A stretch of DNA of 39,129 bases from Desulfuromonas sp. (GCA_002869695.1 PKUD01000109.1:207-39335); one strand, 5' to 3'. Numbered from the stretch's first letter, positions 8,586-20,715 are shown. Made by a program: numbers and translations. Notes: generated by a model from the sequence alone, not told the origin.

Positions 8586-9458
8586 TCAGGGCTGCCAAAT
8601 TTTCAACAGCGCCTCGGCCATTTCCGCCGGGGAGTCGGCGACGCTGATGCCGCACTCGCGCAGGAAGGCTTTTTTGCTCGCGGCGTCGCCCTTGCCACCG
8701 GAGATGATTGCGCCGGCGTGGCCCATCCGTTTGCCGGCCGGAGCGGTGGCTCCGGCGATGAAGGCGGCGACCGGCTTGGTCATGTGGTCGCGGACGAATT
8801 CTGCGGCCTGCTCTTCGGCGTCGCCGCCGATCTCGCCGATCATGATCACCGCCTTGGTCTCCGGGTCGGCTTCGAACATCTTCAGGGTGTCGAGATGGCT
8901 GGTGCCGTTGACCGGGTCGCCACCGATGCCGACGCAGGTGGTCTGACCGATGTCGCGGGTGGTCAGCTGCCAGACCGCTTCGTAGGTCAGGGTGCCGGAA
9001 CGGGAGACGACGCCGACCGGGCCGGGCTTGTGGATGTAACCGGGCATGATGCCGATCTTGCACTCGCCGGGGGTGATGACGCCGGGGCAGTTGGGACCGA
9101 CCAGGCGGCAGTTCTTCCCTTCCATGTACTTGTTGACCTTGACCATGTCGAGGACCGGGACACCCTCAGTGATGCAGATCACCAGTTCGATCCCCGCATC
9201 GACGGCTTCCATGATCGCGTCGGCGCTGCCGATCGGCGGGACATAGATGACCGAAGCGTTGGCCCCGGTAGCCTTGACGGCGTCTTCGACGGTGTTGAAG
9301 ATCGGAAAACCGTCTATGTCCTGACCGCCCTTGCCGGGGGTGACTCCGCCGACCATCTGGGTGCCGTAATCGCGAGCCCCTTGGGCATGAAACAGACCCG
9401 TGGCGCCGGTAATTCCCTGGGTAATGACCTTGGTATTTTTATCAATGAGTATGCTCAT
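8586..9458 (-). CDS. sucD: Succinyl-CoA synthetase, alpha subunit
   Basis: Alpha subunit of the enzyme that interconverts succinyl-CoA and succinate with substrate-level formation of ATP or GTP. The 290-residue length matches the family. The N terminus has the CoA-binding fold ([20 protein letters not shown]), [10 protein letters not shown] lies at 121-130, and the active-site histidine that is phosphorylated is His247 in [16 protein letters not shown]. Start preceded by a good ribosome-binding site (AAGGAG on the minus strand). It follows sucC by 12 bp, so both are one operon. In acetate-oxidising relatives SucCD works beside a succinyl:acetate CoA-transferase; which one carries TCA flux here cannot be read from the sequence. 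Confidence 0.97.
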   Translation of the reverse strand: MSILIDKNTKVITQGITGATGLFHAQGARDYGTQMVGGVTPGKGGQDIDGFPIFNTVEDAVKATGANASVIYVPPIGSADAIMEAVDAGIELVICITEGVPVLDMVKVNKYMEGKNCRLVGPNCPGVITPGECKIGIMPGYIHKPGPVGVVSRSGTLTYEAVWQLTTRDIGQTTCVGIGGDPVNGTSHLDTLKMFEADPETKAVIMIGEIGGDAEEQAAEFVRDHMTKPVAAFIAGATAPAGKRMGHAGAIISGGKGDAASKKAFLRECGISVADSPAEMAEALLKIWQP

Positions 9459-9470
9459 CGTTATCTCTCC

Positions 9471-10634
9471 TTAACCGTTGACGGCTTTGACGATTTTTTC
9501 GGCAGCGTCGGCCATGCCGTCGGCACTGACAATGTTCAGGCCCGATTCGGCCAGCAGCTTCTTGCCCATTTCGACGTTGGTTCCTTCCAGTCGAACCACC
9601 AATGGAACTTTGACACCGATCTGCTTGGCGGCCTCGATAACCCCGCTGGCGATGATGTCGCACTTCATGATGCCGCCAAAGATATTGACCAGAATCCCCT
9701 TCACTTTGTCGTCGGAGAGAATGATCTTGAACGCCTCGGTGACGCGGTCAACCGTCGCTCCACCCCCGACGTCGAGAAAGTTGGCCGGATCTCCGCCGTA
9801 GTGTTTGATGATGTCCATGGTCGCCATCGCCAGGCCGGCACCGTTGACCATGCAGCCGATATTGCCGTCAAGGGCGATGTAGGAGAGGTCGTACTGGGAT
9901 GCCTCGATCTCCATCGGATCCTCTTCGTCGTAGTCGCGCAGGTCGCGGATGCGCAGGTGACGGAACAGGGCGTTGTCTTCGAGGTTGAGCTTGGCGTCGA
10001 GGCAGAGCAGGTCGCCTTCGGCAGTCAGGATCAGCGGATTGATTTCCAGCAGAGAACAGTCGCAGTCGACAAACGCCTTGTACAGGCTCATCAGCAACGG
10101 GACCGCCTGCTTGACCTGAGGCATCTCAAAGCCGAGCTTGAAGGCGACTTTACGGGCCTGGAAAGCGGTCAGGCCGACGACGGGATCGACTACTTCGAAG
10201 AAGATTTTCTCCGGGGTTTTGGCGGCGACCTCTTCGATGTCCATCCCCCCTTCGGCGGAGGCCATCAGGGTGACCCTGTCGGTGACGCGGTCGACCAGGA
10301 AGGAGACGTAAAATTCGTCGGCGATGTTGCTCCCCTTCTCGACCAGCACCCGCTTGACGATCTTCCCTTCCGGACCCGTCTGGTGGGTGATCAGGGTCAT
10401 GCCGAACATGTCGCGGGCGAATTTTTTGACTTCGTCTGCGGTCTTGGCGATCTTGACACCGCCCCCTTTGCCGCGTCCCCCGGCATGAATCTGCGCCTTG
10501 ACCGCCCAAGGCCCGTCCCCCAGCCGTCTGGCCCAGTCACGGGCCGAGTTGCTGTTGTAGACCACGTGTCCGTCCGGCACCGGAACACCGAAGTTACGTA
10601 GAATCGCCTTTGCCTGATACTCGTGAATGTTCAT
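9471..10634 (-). CDS. sucC: Succinyl-CoA synthetase, beta subunit
   Basis: Beta subunit of succinyl-CoA synthetase, 387 residues, about the same as E. coli SucC. Begins [20 protein letters not shown], the conserved start of the ATP-grasp domain; the [14 protein letters not shown] nucleotide-binding stretch and the C-terminal [13 protein letters not shown] segment of the CoA-ligase domain are present. The start at 10634 is chosen over an upstream in-frame start at 10685 because CGAGGA lies at the right distance and because it gives the conserved N terminus. First gene of the sucCD operon, transcribed from the promoter at about 10723-10760. Confidence 0.97.
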   Translation of the reverse strand: MNIHEYQAKAILRNFGVPVPDGHVVYNSNSARDWARRLGDGPWAVKAQIHAGGRGKGGGVKIAKTADEVKKFARDMFGMTLITHQTGPEGKIVKRVLVEKGSNIADEFYVSFLVDRVTDRVTLMASAEGGMDIEEVAAKTPEKIFFEVVDPVVGLTAFQARKVAFKLGFEMPQVKQAVPLLMSLYKAFVDCDCSLLEINPLILTAEGDLLCLDAKLNLEDNALFRHLRIRDLRDYDEEDPMEIEASQYDLSYIALDGNIGCMVNGAGLAMATMDIIKHYGGDPANFLDVGGGATVDRVTEAFKIILSDDKVKGILVNIFGGIMKCDIIASGVIEAAKQIGVKVPLVVRLEGTNVEMGKKLLAESGLNIVSADGMADAAEKIVKAVNG

Positions 10635-10722
10635 CGTGTCCTCGCAGAGTTGAAATTGAGACGAATGCACCACTAACCGGAACATCCGCTTATGAAATAG
10701 AAGCAGGGCAGGTTTCCCGGCC

Positions 10723-10760
10723 CATAAGAGCGTATACCTGACAACTTGTCAGCCTGTCAA
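10723..10760 (-). promoter_or_regulatory. sucCD promoter with palindromic operator in the spacer
   Basis: On the minus strand TTGACA (10755-10760) is followed after 17-18 bp by GTATAC/TATACG. The spacer contains a perfect 15-bp palindrome, CTGACAAGTTGTCAG read on the minus strand (10738-10752). A protein bound there would block RNA polymerase, so a repressor is the simplest reading. An IclR-type regulator acting at sucCD has been reported in Geobacter sulfurreducens; whether it uses this site is unknown. Confidence 0.6.
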
Positions 10761-10849
10761 GTGGTCATACCGATTAATGGTCAGGTGTGGGTTGAAACGT
10801 CGTTGTGGGCAACTATATCGCGAACTGCGGTGAGGGCAAGCGGCGGACC

Positions 10850-10885
10850 AAGAAAACCGGTCAGAGCGGGTTTGCCCTGACCGGT
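10850..10885 (-). terminator. Terminator of the transaldolase gene
   Basis: On the minus strand ACCGGTCAG (10877-10885) pairs perfectly with CTGACCGGT (10856-10864) around a 12-base loop, followed by TTTTC. It separates the transaldolase gene from the sucC promoter downstream. Confidence 0.75.
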
Positions 10886-10916
10886 GGAGAGTGAAAAAAA
10901 CTGTTTTGGGTCCGAA

Positions 10917-11558
10917 CTACTTGGTCGATTTCCAGTCCGCAAGAAATTTTTCGATGCCGACATCGGTCAGCGGGTGCTGAGCAAGTTGCTGCATAACACT
11001 GAAGGGAATGGTGCAGATATCGGCACCGATCAGGCCCGCGTTGAGAACGTGCATCGGACTGCGAACGGACGCCACGATGATTTCCGTACCGTAGCCGTAG
11101 TTGTCATAGATGGTGCGGATCTGTTCAACGCTCTCCAGACCTTCGTGGCCGATGTCATCGAGCCGGCCGACAAAGGGTGACACATAGGTCGCACCGGCTT
11201 TTGCGGCTAGCAGCGCCTGCAGCGCCGAGAAGATCAGGGTGACGTTGGTGTTGATCCCGTCCGCGCTGAACTGCTTGGTGGCTTTGAGTCCTTCGCCGGT
11301 CATTGGCACCTTGATGACGATATTTTCGTGTATTTTGGCCAGCTCCCGACCTTCAGCCAGCATCCCGGTGGAATCGAGGGCAATGACTTCAGCGGAGATC
11401 GGGCCATCGACGATTCCGGTGATCTCGGTGATCACTTCTTTGAAGTCGCGACCACTCTTGGCGATCAGGGAAGGGTTGGTGGTGACGCCGTCGACCAGGC
11501 CCAGATCATGGGCAGTGCGGATCTGGTCAACTTCGGCGGTATCGATAAAAAATTTCAT
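10917..11558 (-). CDS. tal: Transaldolase, small FSA/TalC type
   Basis: Transaldolase of 213 residues, the compact class that also includes fructose-6-phosphate aldolase. It starts [16 protein letters not shown] and contains [14 protein letters not shown] (23-36), the Schiff-base lysine K83 in NIVIKVPMT, and [20 protein letters not shown], all standard for the family. In the pentose phosphate network it pairs with the transketolase encoded at 23958. Strong ribosome-binding site (AGGAGG) upstream. Whether the enzyme prefers transaldolase or aldolase chemistry cannot be settled by eye; genomes of this type generally use it as transaldolase. Confidence 0.95.
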   Translation of the reverse strand: MKFFIDTAEVDQIRTAHDLGLVDGVTTNPSLIAKSGRDFKEVITEITGIVDGPISAEVIALDSTGMLAEGRELAKIHENIVIKVPMTGEGLKATKQFSADGINTNVTLIFSALQALLAAKAGATYVSPFVGRLDDIGHEGLESVEQIRTIYDNYGYGTEIIVASVRSPMHVLNAGLIGADICTIPFSVMQQLAQHPLTDVGIEKFLADWKSTK

Positions 11559-11617
11559 AATGTTGCCTCCTGAAGGTTATTTTTGCCGGAAAGGTAGCAG
11601 ATAGCTTCGGTGATTGT

Positions 11618-11866
11618 CTATTTATTCATTTTGCGATACTGATTGCGGCATTTTTTCGAACAGAAGTGGAGCTGCGTGCCGGCAACTTTGGCTGTAATCG
11701 CGTCACTGAGTGGCAGATATGCCCCGCACTGAGGGTCCTGGACCATGGTTTCACCCTCGCGGGTGCGATTGCTCGGTCGCCTCGCGTTCGGTGGTTTGCG
11801 GAACAGCGCCTGAACAACTGTATAGCCGAGAAAAAAAATTAATGCCAGCAGGATCAGACGGACCAT
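11618..11866 (-). CDS. PP0621-like small membrane-anchored protein with Cys motif
   Basis: Predicted 82-residue protein. An N-terminal membrane helix (MVRLILLALIFFLGYTVVQAL) is followed by a basic linker and a small domain DPQCGAYLPLSDAITAK ending in FCSKKCRNQYRK. The C...CxxxC arrangement resembles TRASH/YHS-like metal-binding modules and the PP0621 family, which has the same helix-plus-Cys layout. The domain would face the cytoplasm or periplasm depending on topology, which I cannot decide. The start lies 5 bp after the folK stop, so it is probably cotranscribed with folK. Function unknown. Confidence 0.7.
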   Translation of the reverse strand: MVRLILLALIFFLGYTVVQALFRKPPNARRPSNRTREGETMVQDPQCGAYLPLSDAITAKVAGTQLHFCSKKCRNQYRKMNK

Positions 11867-11871
11867 AATCG

Positions 11872-12384
11872 CTACCACTTCTCCATTATTATGTTGATAC
11901 CCTCCGGCGCGGGCAGATTCTGCAGAAGGCCGCCGACGGTTTGGTTCAGCCGGGGATGATTCAGTTCTGGGGCCAGCTCGGCCAGCGGTAGGAGGACGAA
12001 ATGGCGGGTGTGCAGTCGGGGATGGGGGAGAACCAGGTCCGGATCGTCGGACAGGCACTGCCCGTAGAGCAACAGATCAATGTCCAGGGTGCGCGGAGCC
12101 CAGCGAACGTTACGGGTTCGACCGCAGGCAGCTTCAATCTCCCGGCAGCAGTCGAGCAGCTCCCGGGGGGAGAGGCTGGTGGTCAGTTGCAGCACCGCGT
12201 TGAGGTAATCGGGTTGCCCGGCTGGACCGCCGAGCGCCGGGGTCCGGTAGAGCGGGGAGCTGGCGCCGATATCGATGCAGCGGTGGCGTGACAGCTGTTG
12301 CCGGGCCTGTCGAAATTGTTGCAGCGGCTGCCCCAGATTGGCACCCAGGCCGAGGAACACCCTGTTTTCTGTACCCTGAGTCAT
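11872..12384 (-). CDS. folK: 2-amino-4-hydroxy-6-hydroxymethyldihydropteridine pyrophosphokinase
   Basis: HPPK transfers pyrophosphate from ATP to 6-hydroxymethyl-7,8-dihydropterin in folate synthesis. Signature features are FLGLGANLGQPLQQ at the N terminus, SPLYRTPALGGPAGQPDYLNAV for pterin binding, and RWAPRTLDIDLLLYG with the two metal-binding aspartates. Length of 170 residues is slightly above the usual 160. The ATG at 12384 (MTQGTENR) is preferred over one two codons upstream; neither has a strong ribosome-binding site. The partner folate genes are not in the window. Confidence 0.93.
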   Translation of the reverse strand: MTQGTENRVFLGLGANLGQPLQQFRQARQQLSRHRCIDIGASSPLYRTPALGGPAGQPDYLNAVLQLTTSLSPRELLDCCREIEAACGRTRNVRWAPRTLDIDLLLYGQCLSDDPDLVLPHPRLHTRHFVLLPLAELAPELNHPRLNQTVGGLLQNLPAPEGINIIMEKW

Positions 12385-12486
12385 AAGCAAGACATTAAAT
12401 CATAAGGGGTTGTCGGCGTCAATTTTGTCTCTTTTCGCGGGCCCCATAAGCTCTGGCAAGGTCCCGCTCCCGGCGGGAAAAATCCC

Positions 12487-12516
12487 TTTACAGCTTCCGG
12501 TGAGTTAGTGTATCTT
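12487..12516 (+). promoter_or_regulatory. Predicted promoter of tRNA-Ser
   Basis: TTTACA (12487-12492) and TATCTT (12511-12516) with an 18-bp spacer. The expected start site is only a few bases before the tRNA, as is common for tRNA genes. Confidence 0.5.
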
Positions 12517-12527
12517 GCTCAGCCTGC

Positions 12528-12618
<91 letters not shown>

Positions 12619-12665
12619 ATTCATTCTGAACGGCCCAGTCGTTATCCTGACCGGATAAAGTGATT

Positions 12666-12791
12666 GCCGGCAGAAGTGACAGCCGGGTCCCGCGCAACGG
12701 ACGGCCGCGAACTCCGTCAGGCCCGGAAGGGAGCAGCGGTAACGGTTCTGGACGTGTGCCGCGGGGGTGCCTGGCTGTCACTTGTGTCGGC
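12666..12791 (+). ncRNA. ffs: Signal recognition particle RNA (4.5S type)
   Basis: A long hairpin RNA whose apical part carries the conserved SRP core GTCAGGCCCGGAAGGGAGCA with the GGAA tetraloop and the symmetric internal loop that bind Ffh. The ends pair: AAGTGACAGCC (12675-12685) with GGCTGTCACTT (12773-12783), extended by several further pairs outward. There is no Alu domain, so it is the short bacterial type. Its position between tRNA-Ser and dnaX is common in related genomes. Exact ends are estimated. Confidence 0.93.
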
Positions 12792-12857
12792 AATTCTTAT
12801 TTGTAAAACAAATCCTACTGAACGATTCGGCGAGCCTGCTTCACGGAGACCGAGACT

Positions 12858-14534
12858 ATGTCCTACCTGGTTCTGGCACGCAAGTGGCGACCCCAGCTGT
12901 TTGATGATCTGATCGGCCAGGAGCATGTCAGTCAGACGCTGAAAAATGCTATTCTGGCCGATCGGGTCCACCACGCCTTTCTCTTTACCGGCGCCCGGGG
13001 TGTCGGTAAGACATCCGCCGCACGGATTTTTGCCAAAGCGCTCAACTGTCAGGACGGTCCGACGACAGAGCCTTGCGGGACATGTCCTTCCTGTGTTGAG
13101 ATTGCCGCTGGACAGGGGATCGATGTCTTTGAAATCGACGGGGCGTCAAATACCGGTGTCGATGATATCCGCGAATTGCGCGAAAATATCCGCTACCTGC
13201 CATCGAAATCACGCTACAAAATCTTCATTATCGATGAAGTGCATATGCTGTCGATCAATGCCTTCAACGCCTTGCTGAAAACCCTGGAAGAACCGCCGGA
13301 ACACGCAAAGTTCATTTTCGCCACGACCGAACCGCACAAGATCCCGGTGACGATCCTGTCACGCTGTCAACGTTTCGATTTCCGCAAAATCAGTACGGTG
13401 CAGGTGGCCGATCGGTTGCGATACATCGTCGACCAGGAAAAGGTGGAGATTTCCGACCAGGGATTAGCGATGATCGCCCGCTCCGGAGGCGGCAGTATGC
13501 GTGATGCCCAGTCTACCCTTGACCAGGTGATCGCTTTCTGTGGTGACCAGGTCAGCGACGCGGACCTGCAGAGTTTGTTGGGATTGGTCGATCGGCGCCT
13601 GTTGCTCGATACGCTGGAGGCGGTCCAGGAACGGGACGCTCGCCGTGTTCTCAGTGTCATTGCGCGGGTTGATGAGCATGGCCATTCGTTTCGCCAGTTC
13701 TGCCGGCAGGTGGTTGAGCTGGTCCGCTCAATGGTGGTGATCAAGGTGGTTGAGCAGCCGGGTGAGCTGCTGGATGCCGGTGAGACGGAACTGCAGGAGT
13801 TGAAGCCGCTGGCACAGCAGGTTCAACTGGAGGACCTTCAGCGGATGCTGACCCTGTTGATCAAAACCGAAGCGGAGCTGGCCCAGTCCAACTATCCGCG
13901 TCTGACCATGGAGATGCTGCTGATCCGTCTGGCGCAAATGCCGCCGGGGCAGGAAGTGTCGGTCCTGATTCGCAAACTCGAACTTCTTGAGCAGCGACTG
14001 GCCGGGACTCCGCTGCCTCCTTCCCCTCCGGCCGAATCGCCTCGTCCGGAGCCGGCACGAGCTGTGTCTCCACCGCCGCCGTCGGGAGGGGGCGCTCAAC
14101 CAAAAAAGGTTGAGGCCCCGCCGCTCGAGGCATCCGCTGACTGTGACTGGGCGGGGCTGGTCGATTTCGTCAAATCCCGCCGAGTGCGGATCGGTTCATT
14201 TCTGGAACACGGTCGGCTGGTCAGCAATCAACTGCCCCACCTTAAGGTTGCTCTGCCGGTCAGCTTTTATGGTCTCATCGACAGGGAGATGAAAGAGGAT
14301 ATCCAGCAACTGGCTACGGAATTCTTTTCCCGGCCGGTCAAGCTCGATCTGGTCAGCCTTTCGGACAATCAGTCCGCGCCTCCTTCGCTGCTGGAGGAGC
14401 GTAAGCTGCAGGAATCAGATCGGGAAAAACGCTTGAAGAGCGATGCTGTCGAGCATCCGATGGTCAAGGCGGCGATTGACATTTTTGAGGGAGAGGTTGA
14501 CAGGGTTCAACCGATTGATAAGGGTTTCGTTTAG
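12858..14534 (+). CDS. dnaX: DNA polymerase III tau/gamma subunit
   Basis: Clamp-loader ATPase, 558 residues as tau. Visible parts: Walker A GARGVGKT (45-52), the zinc-binding cysteines 64, 73, 76 and 79, DEVHMLS with Walker B (126-132), and the SRC sensor (168-170). A Pro-rich linker at about 375-425 precedes the C-terminal domain that in tau contacts the polymerase. The linker codes for a complete -1 frameshift signal (see the separate feature), predicting a truncated product of 418 residues comparable to gamma. The start at 12858 has GGAG 9 bases upstream. ybaB follows 27 bp downstream, and recR further on, the usual dnaX-ybaB-recR grouping. Confidence 0.97.
   Translation: MSYLVLARKWRPQLFDDLIGQEHVSQTLKNAILADRVHHAFLFTGARGVGKTSAARIFAKALNCQDGPTTEPCGTCPSCVEIAAGQGIDVFEIDGASNTGVDDIRELRENIRYLPSKSRYKIFIIDEVHMLSINAFNALLKTLEEPPEHAKFIFATTEPHKIPVTILSRCQRFDFRKISTVQVADRLRYIVDQEKVEISDQGLAMIARSGGGSMRDAQSTLDQVIAFCGDQVSDADLQSLLGLVDRRLLLDTLEAVQERDARRVLSVIARVDEHGHSFRQFCRQVVELVRSMVVIKVVEQPGELLDAGETELQELKPLAQQVQLEDLQRMLTLLIKTEAELAQSNYPRLTMEMLLIRLAQMPPGQEVSVLIRKLELLEQRLAGTPLPPSPPAESPRPEPARAVSPPPPSGGGAQPKKVEAPPLEASADCDWAGLVDFVKSRRVRIGSFLEHGRLVSNQLPHLKVALPVSFYGLIDREMKEDIQQLATEFFSRPVKLDLVSLSDNQSAPPSLLEERKLQESDREKRLKSDAVEHPMVKAAIDIFEGEVDRVQPIDKGFV
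14084..14157 (+). promoter_or_regulatory. Programmed -1 frameshift signal in dnaX
   Basis: Four elements line up. The slippery heptamer A AAA AAG is at 14102-14108 in the correct phase (CCA AAA AAG). A Shine-Dalgarno-like GGGAGGGGG (14084-14092) ends 9 bases upstream. An 8-bp GC stem, GCCCCGCC (14115-14122) with GGCGGGGC (14150-14157), begins 6 bases downstream. In the -1 frame the next codons are GGT then TGA (14111-14113). Shifted ribosomes would therefore add one glycine and stop, giving a product of 418 residues. The same arrangement produces gamma in E. coli. Confidence 0.85.
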
Positions 14535-14561
14535 TTCATCAGCTTTGGAGGACGTCAGAAA

Positions 14562-14876
14562 ATGGCAAAAGGTCTTGGTAACATCATGAAACAGGCGCAG
14601 CAGATGCAGCAGAAAATTGCCCGCCTGCAACAGGAACTCGAAGGTCGCGAAATAGAGGCGGCGGCCGGTGGCGGAATGGTCACTGCGGTTGTGAACGGCA
14701 AGCAGCAGCTGCTCAGCGTGAAGATCGAGAAGGCGGTTGTGGATCCGGAGGACGTCGAAATGCTGGAAGATCTGGTTACGGCTGCAATCAACGAGGCGTT
14801 GAAAAAAAGCCAGGAGATGATGCAGCAGGAGATGGGCAAGGTAACCGGTGGTATGAGTCTCCCTGGCCTGTTTTAA
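14562..14876 (+). CDS. ybaB: YbaB/EbfC nucleoid-associated protein
   Basis: Small DNA-binding protein of 104 residues. The N-terminal helix (GNIMKQAQQMQQKIARLQQELEG) is a Gln/Met-rich coiled coil typical of the family, followed by the beta sheet with GGGMVTAVVNGKQQLLSVKI and the helix with DLVTAAINEALKKSQEMMQQEMG. YbaB dimers bind DNA and act in nucleoid organisation, and the gene usually lies between dnaX and recR as here. GGAGG 10 bases before the ATG supports the start. A terminator follows, so recR appears to have its own transcription start. Confidence 0.95.
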   Translation: MAKGLGNIMKQAQQMQQKIARLQQELEGREIEAAAGGGMVTAVVNGKQQLLSVKIEKAVVDPEDVEMLEDLVTAAINEALKKSQEMMQQEMGKVTGGMSLPGLF

Positions 14877-14906
14877 CCCGCGATGCTCATGATATTTATC
14901 GAAAAG

Positions 14907-14950
14907 AATCCGCAGCGGTTGCCGAGGCAGCAGGGGTGCGGATTTTTTTC
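14907..14950 (+). terminator. Terminator after ybaB
   Basis: AATCCGCA (14907-14914) pairs with TGCGGATT (14937-14944), with a loop of 22 bases that can pair further, followed by seven T. It splits dnaX-ybaB from recR. The AT-rich stretch 14995-15125 after it probably holds the recR promoter, but I see no clear match to consensus. Confidence 0.8.
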
Positions 14951-15151
14951 TTTCTGTGCGCCTCAGAAAAATGCGCAAGCGGGTTGCGCTTAACTGTATA
15001 CATTATAAGATTGAACTTTCGCGGTGTTATATGCTAGTGTCTCTACTTTGGTAAGACCAATTAGCCAAAATGTTTTGGGGAGATTATAATTTTTTACCTT
15101 CCCTGAAAAAATAGAACAGCATTTTAAAATTCTGGAATTCAAAGGCATTCC

Positions 15152-15748
15152 ATGTTAGGCTCGCTTCCGTCTTTCGACCGCCTGGTCGCAGAATTGTCGA
15201 AACTTCCGGGAGTCGGAGGGAAGACGGCGGCTCGGCTTGCTTTCCATCTGCTGCGGGCTCCACAGGCTGACACCGATGCGCTTGCCGACGCCCTGCGTGA
15301 AATGAAACAGAAGGTCGCTTTCTGCTCCCACTGTTTCCATATTACGGAAACCGATCCCTGCGCGATCTGCAACGACCCTTCCCGGGACGGGCGCCTTTGC
15401 ATTGTCCAGGAACCGCAGGATCTGCTGGCTATCGAGAGAAGCCATGCTTTTCATGGTCGTTACCATGTCCTGCACGGGGCTCTGTCCCCACTGGACGGCA
15501 TCGGCCCCGAAGAATTGAAAATCGCCCCTCTGCTGGAGCGATTGCGCCAGGAACAGGTTGAGGAGATCCTCCTGGCAACCAATTTTACTGTCGAAGGTGA
15601 AGCAACCGCGCTTTATCTGGCCCGTCTGCTCAAGCCGCTGGGGATGAAAATCACCCGGTTGGCACACGGCATCCCGATGGGCAGCGACCTCGAATATATC
15701 GATACGGCGACGGTTCAGCAGGCGGTGGACAGTCGGCGGGATTTTTAA
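15152..15748 (+). CDS. recR: Recombination mediator RecR
   Basis: RecR of 198 residues, the normal length. It works with RecO (and RecF) to load RecA on gapped DNA. Visible parts: N-terminal helix-hairpin-helix (KLPGVGGKTAARLAFHLL, 17-34), a C4 zinc finger (Cys58, 61, 70, 73), the Toprim domain starting with LCIVQEPQDLLAIERS, and the C-terminal KITRLAHGIPMGSDLEYID. The ribosome-binding site is weak (AAAGG 8 bases upstream). It stands alone behind an internal terminator instead of being tightly joined to ybaB. Confidence 0.97.
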   Translation: MLGSLPSFDRLVAELSKLPGVGGKTAARLAFHLLRAPQADTDALADALREMKQKVAFCSHCFHITETDPCAICNDPSRDGRLCIVQEPQDLLAIERSHAFHGRYHVLHGALSPLDGIGPEELKIAPLLERLRQEQVEEILLATNFTVEGEATALYLARLLKPLGMKITRLAHGIPMGSDLEYIDTATVQQAVDSRRDF

Positions 15749-15802
15749 CCGGAACGTTCACTGAATTCTCTGTTTTTTTACGTGTTGCCTGATTCATCTA
15801 TC

Positions 15803-15844
15803 AAACAGAAATCCAGTTCAGCCCAGAACTTACTGGAACCAGTA
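15803..15844 (+). promoter_or_regulatory. Inverted repeats upstream of pyruvate:ferredoxin oxidoreductase
   Basis: TACTGG and CCAGTA (15831-15844, two-base centre) lie 40 bp before the PFOR start. A second, weaker pair AGTTC/GAACT lies immediately upstream (about 15815-15830). They could be regulator sites; no regulator is assigned. Confidence 0.3.
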
Positions 15845-15883
15845 TTGGGTTATCCATTATCAACAGAGTAGAAGGAGGTTTGC

Positions 15884-19465
<3,582 letters not shown>

Positions 19466-19489
19466 AAACTGACTGCCATTGCACGGTAA

Positions 19490-19528
19490 AAGGCTCCTGC
19501 CAGGTCACTGGCGGGAGCCTTGTTTTTT
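19490..19528 (+). terminator. Terminator after PFOR
   Basis: A 14-bp stem with one G-T pair (19490-19503 with 19508-19521) around a GTCA loop, then G and six T. Confidence 0.93.
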
Positions 19529-19715
19529 GCGCCGGCCTCGCAGGGCGAAGGCAAAAGGGGTGATCATTCGCCATCAGATCCGTCTGACTTTGCTTTTGCC
19601 GATGAATTTGCCCCGGATCCCCTACCGGAATGAACATGGTTTATTTTTAGCTGTTGCCGCGGAACGCTAGATTGATTTTCCGCAAAGCGGAACCCCACTG
19701 TCTCTAGGTGACTTC

Positions 19716-20621
19716 ATGGCTGAATTTTTCTCTGTCCTTATCAATGTTGTTTCTCCGGTCTTCGGTATTGTTGTTGTAGGATTTTTACTCGGAGGTCGGC
19801 TGCAGCTGCAGGCGCGCACCCTGACCCGGGTGGCCTATTACCTGTTTGCTCCCGCATTTATTTTTCAGGCGATCAGTGGCGCTGATATCCCGTTGGACAG
19901 CGCTCTGCGGATGATTGCTTTTATTGTTCTGACCCATCTTGTGGGCGTGTTGTTCGCCGCCGGGATTGGTCGTCTGCTCGGTAAATCGAAAGAGATGATC
20001 GCGGCGCTGGTGATGATTGCGGCGTTCGGTAATGTCGGCAACTATGGCTTGGCAGTCATCCGTTTCCGCTTCGGGGATATCTCCGTGGCACCATCGAGCC
20101 TCTACTTTGTCGGTATCTCAATTACTGCGTTTATCCTCTGCGTCGGTGCCGCAGGCTGGGCCAAGGGCGGGAGCAAGGGGGCTGTCTGGGGGGTTGCGAA
20201 AACTCCGGTCCTGTGGGCAGCCATTCCTGCACTGCTGGTTTCGGTCGGCGGTGTTTCTGTTCCGCTGATGTTGGCGCGGATGGTCAGCCTGTTGGCTGAC
20301 GCGATGATCCCAGTGATGCTGTTCGCCCTGGGCTTGCAGCTGCTGGAGCAGAGACGCGTTTCCCTTGCGGCGGATGTCTGGCTGGCTTCCGCAATCCGGT
20401 TATTGCTGGTGCCGGCGGTCGCATGTCTGATGGCGATCCCCTTTGGCTTGAGTACGGTGGAGACGGCCGCCGGGATTCTGCAGGCCGGCATGCCGACAGC
20501 TATTTTTGCGGCTATTATCGCCAAGGAGAACGATATCCTGCCCGACTTCGTCACCTCGGTTGTGGTGGTTTCGACGCTGGCCAGCCTGGTGACCTTGACG
20601 CTCCTGATGGTGATGCTGTAA
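19716..20621 (+). CDS. AEC (auxin efflux carrier) family permease
   Basis: Integral membrane protein of 301 residues with about ten predicted helices in two halves, matching the AEC family of secondary transporters. Family marks include the first helix VVSPVFGIVVVGFLLGG, the FAPAFIFQAISG segment, the GNVGNYGLAVIRFRFG stretch with the conserved Asn-Tyr-Gly crossover, and a C-terminal GILQAGMPTAIFAAIIAKEND. Relatives export or import carboxylic acids such as malate or other organic anions; the substrate here is unknown. AGGTGA precedes the ATG. The upstream 190 bp contain a short perfect hairpin TTCCGC-AAA-GCGGAA (19678-19692) of unknown role. The gene lies between PFOR and the alanine-type attenuator. 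Confidence 0.85.
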   Translation: MAEFFSVLINVVSPVFGIVVVGFLLGGRLQLQARTLTRVAYYLFAPAFIFQAISGADIPLDSALRMIAFIVLTHLVGVLFAAGIGRLLGKSKEMIAALVMIAAFGNVGNYGLAVIRFRFGDISVAPSSLYFVGISITAFILCVGAAGWAKGGSKGAVWGVAKTPVLWAAIPALLVSVGGVSVPLMLARMVSLLADAMIPVMLFALGLQLLEQRRVSLAADVWLASAIRLLLVPAVACLMAIPFGLSTVETAAGILQAGMPTAIFAAIIAKENDILPDFVTSVVVVSTLASLVTLTLLMVML

Positions 20622-20653
20622 GGCGGTAAAGCATTTAGCGCGGGGAATTTGTT

Positions 20654-20680
20654 TGACTTGCCTGGCGCTCTGTGATAATC
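20654..20680 (+). promoter_or_regulatory. Predicted promoter of the Ala leader transcript
   Basis: TTGACT is followed after 15 bp by GATAAT, which has an upstream TGT (extended -10), or after 17 bp by TAATCC. The transcript would begin about 30 bases before the leader peptide start, as expected for an attenuator. Confidence 0.55.
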
Positions 20681-20715
20681 CAAGCAGCTAACTTTACCAA
20701 CATGAGGACTCAATC

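Noticed and set aside
8718-10601. Open frame of 627 codons on the plus strand over sucD and sucC
   Set aside because: It is antisense to two clearly conserved genes, has Asp/Gly/Val-rich low-quality composition and no ribosome-binding site. Long antisense frames are common over GC-rich, codon-biased genes.
19678-19692. Hairpin TTCCGC-AAA-GCGGAA before the AEC permease as terminator
   Set aside because: No T tract follows; it is too short to call more than a possible operator.
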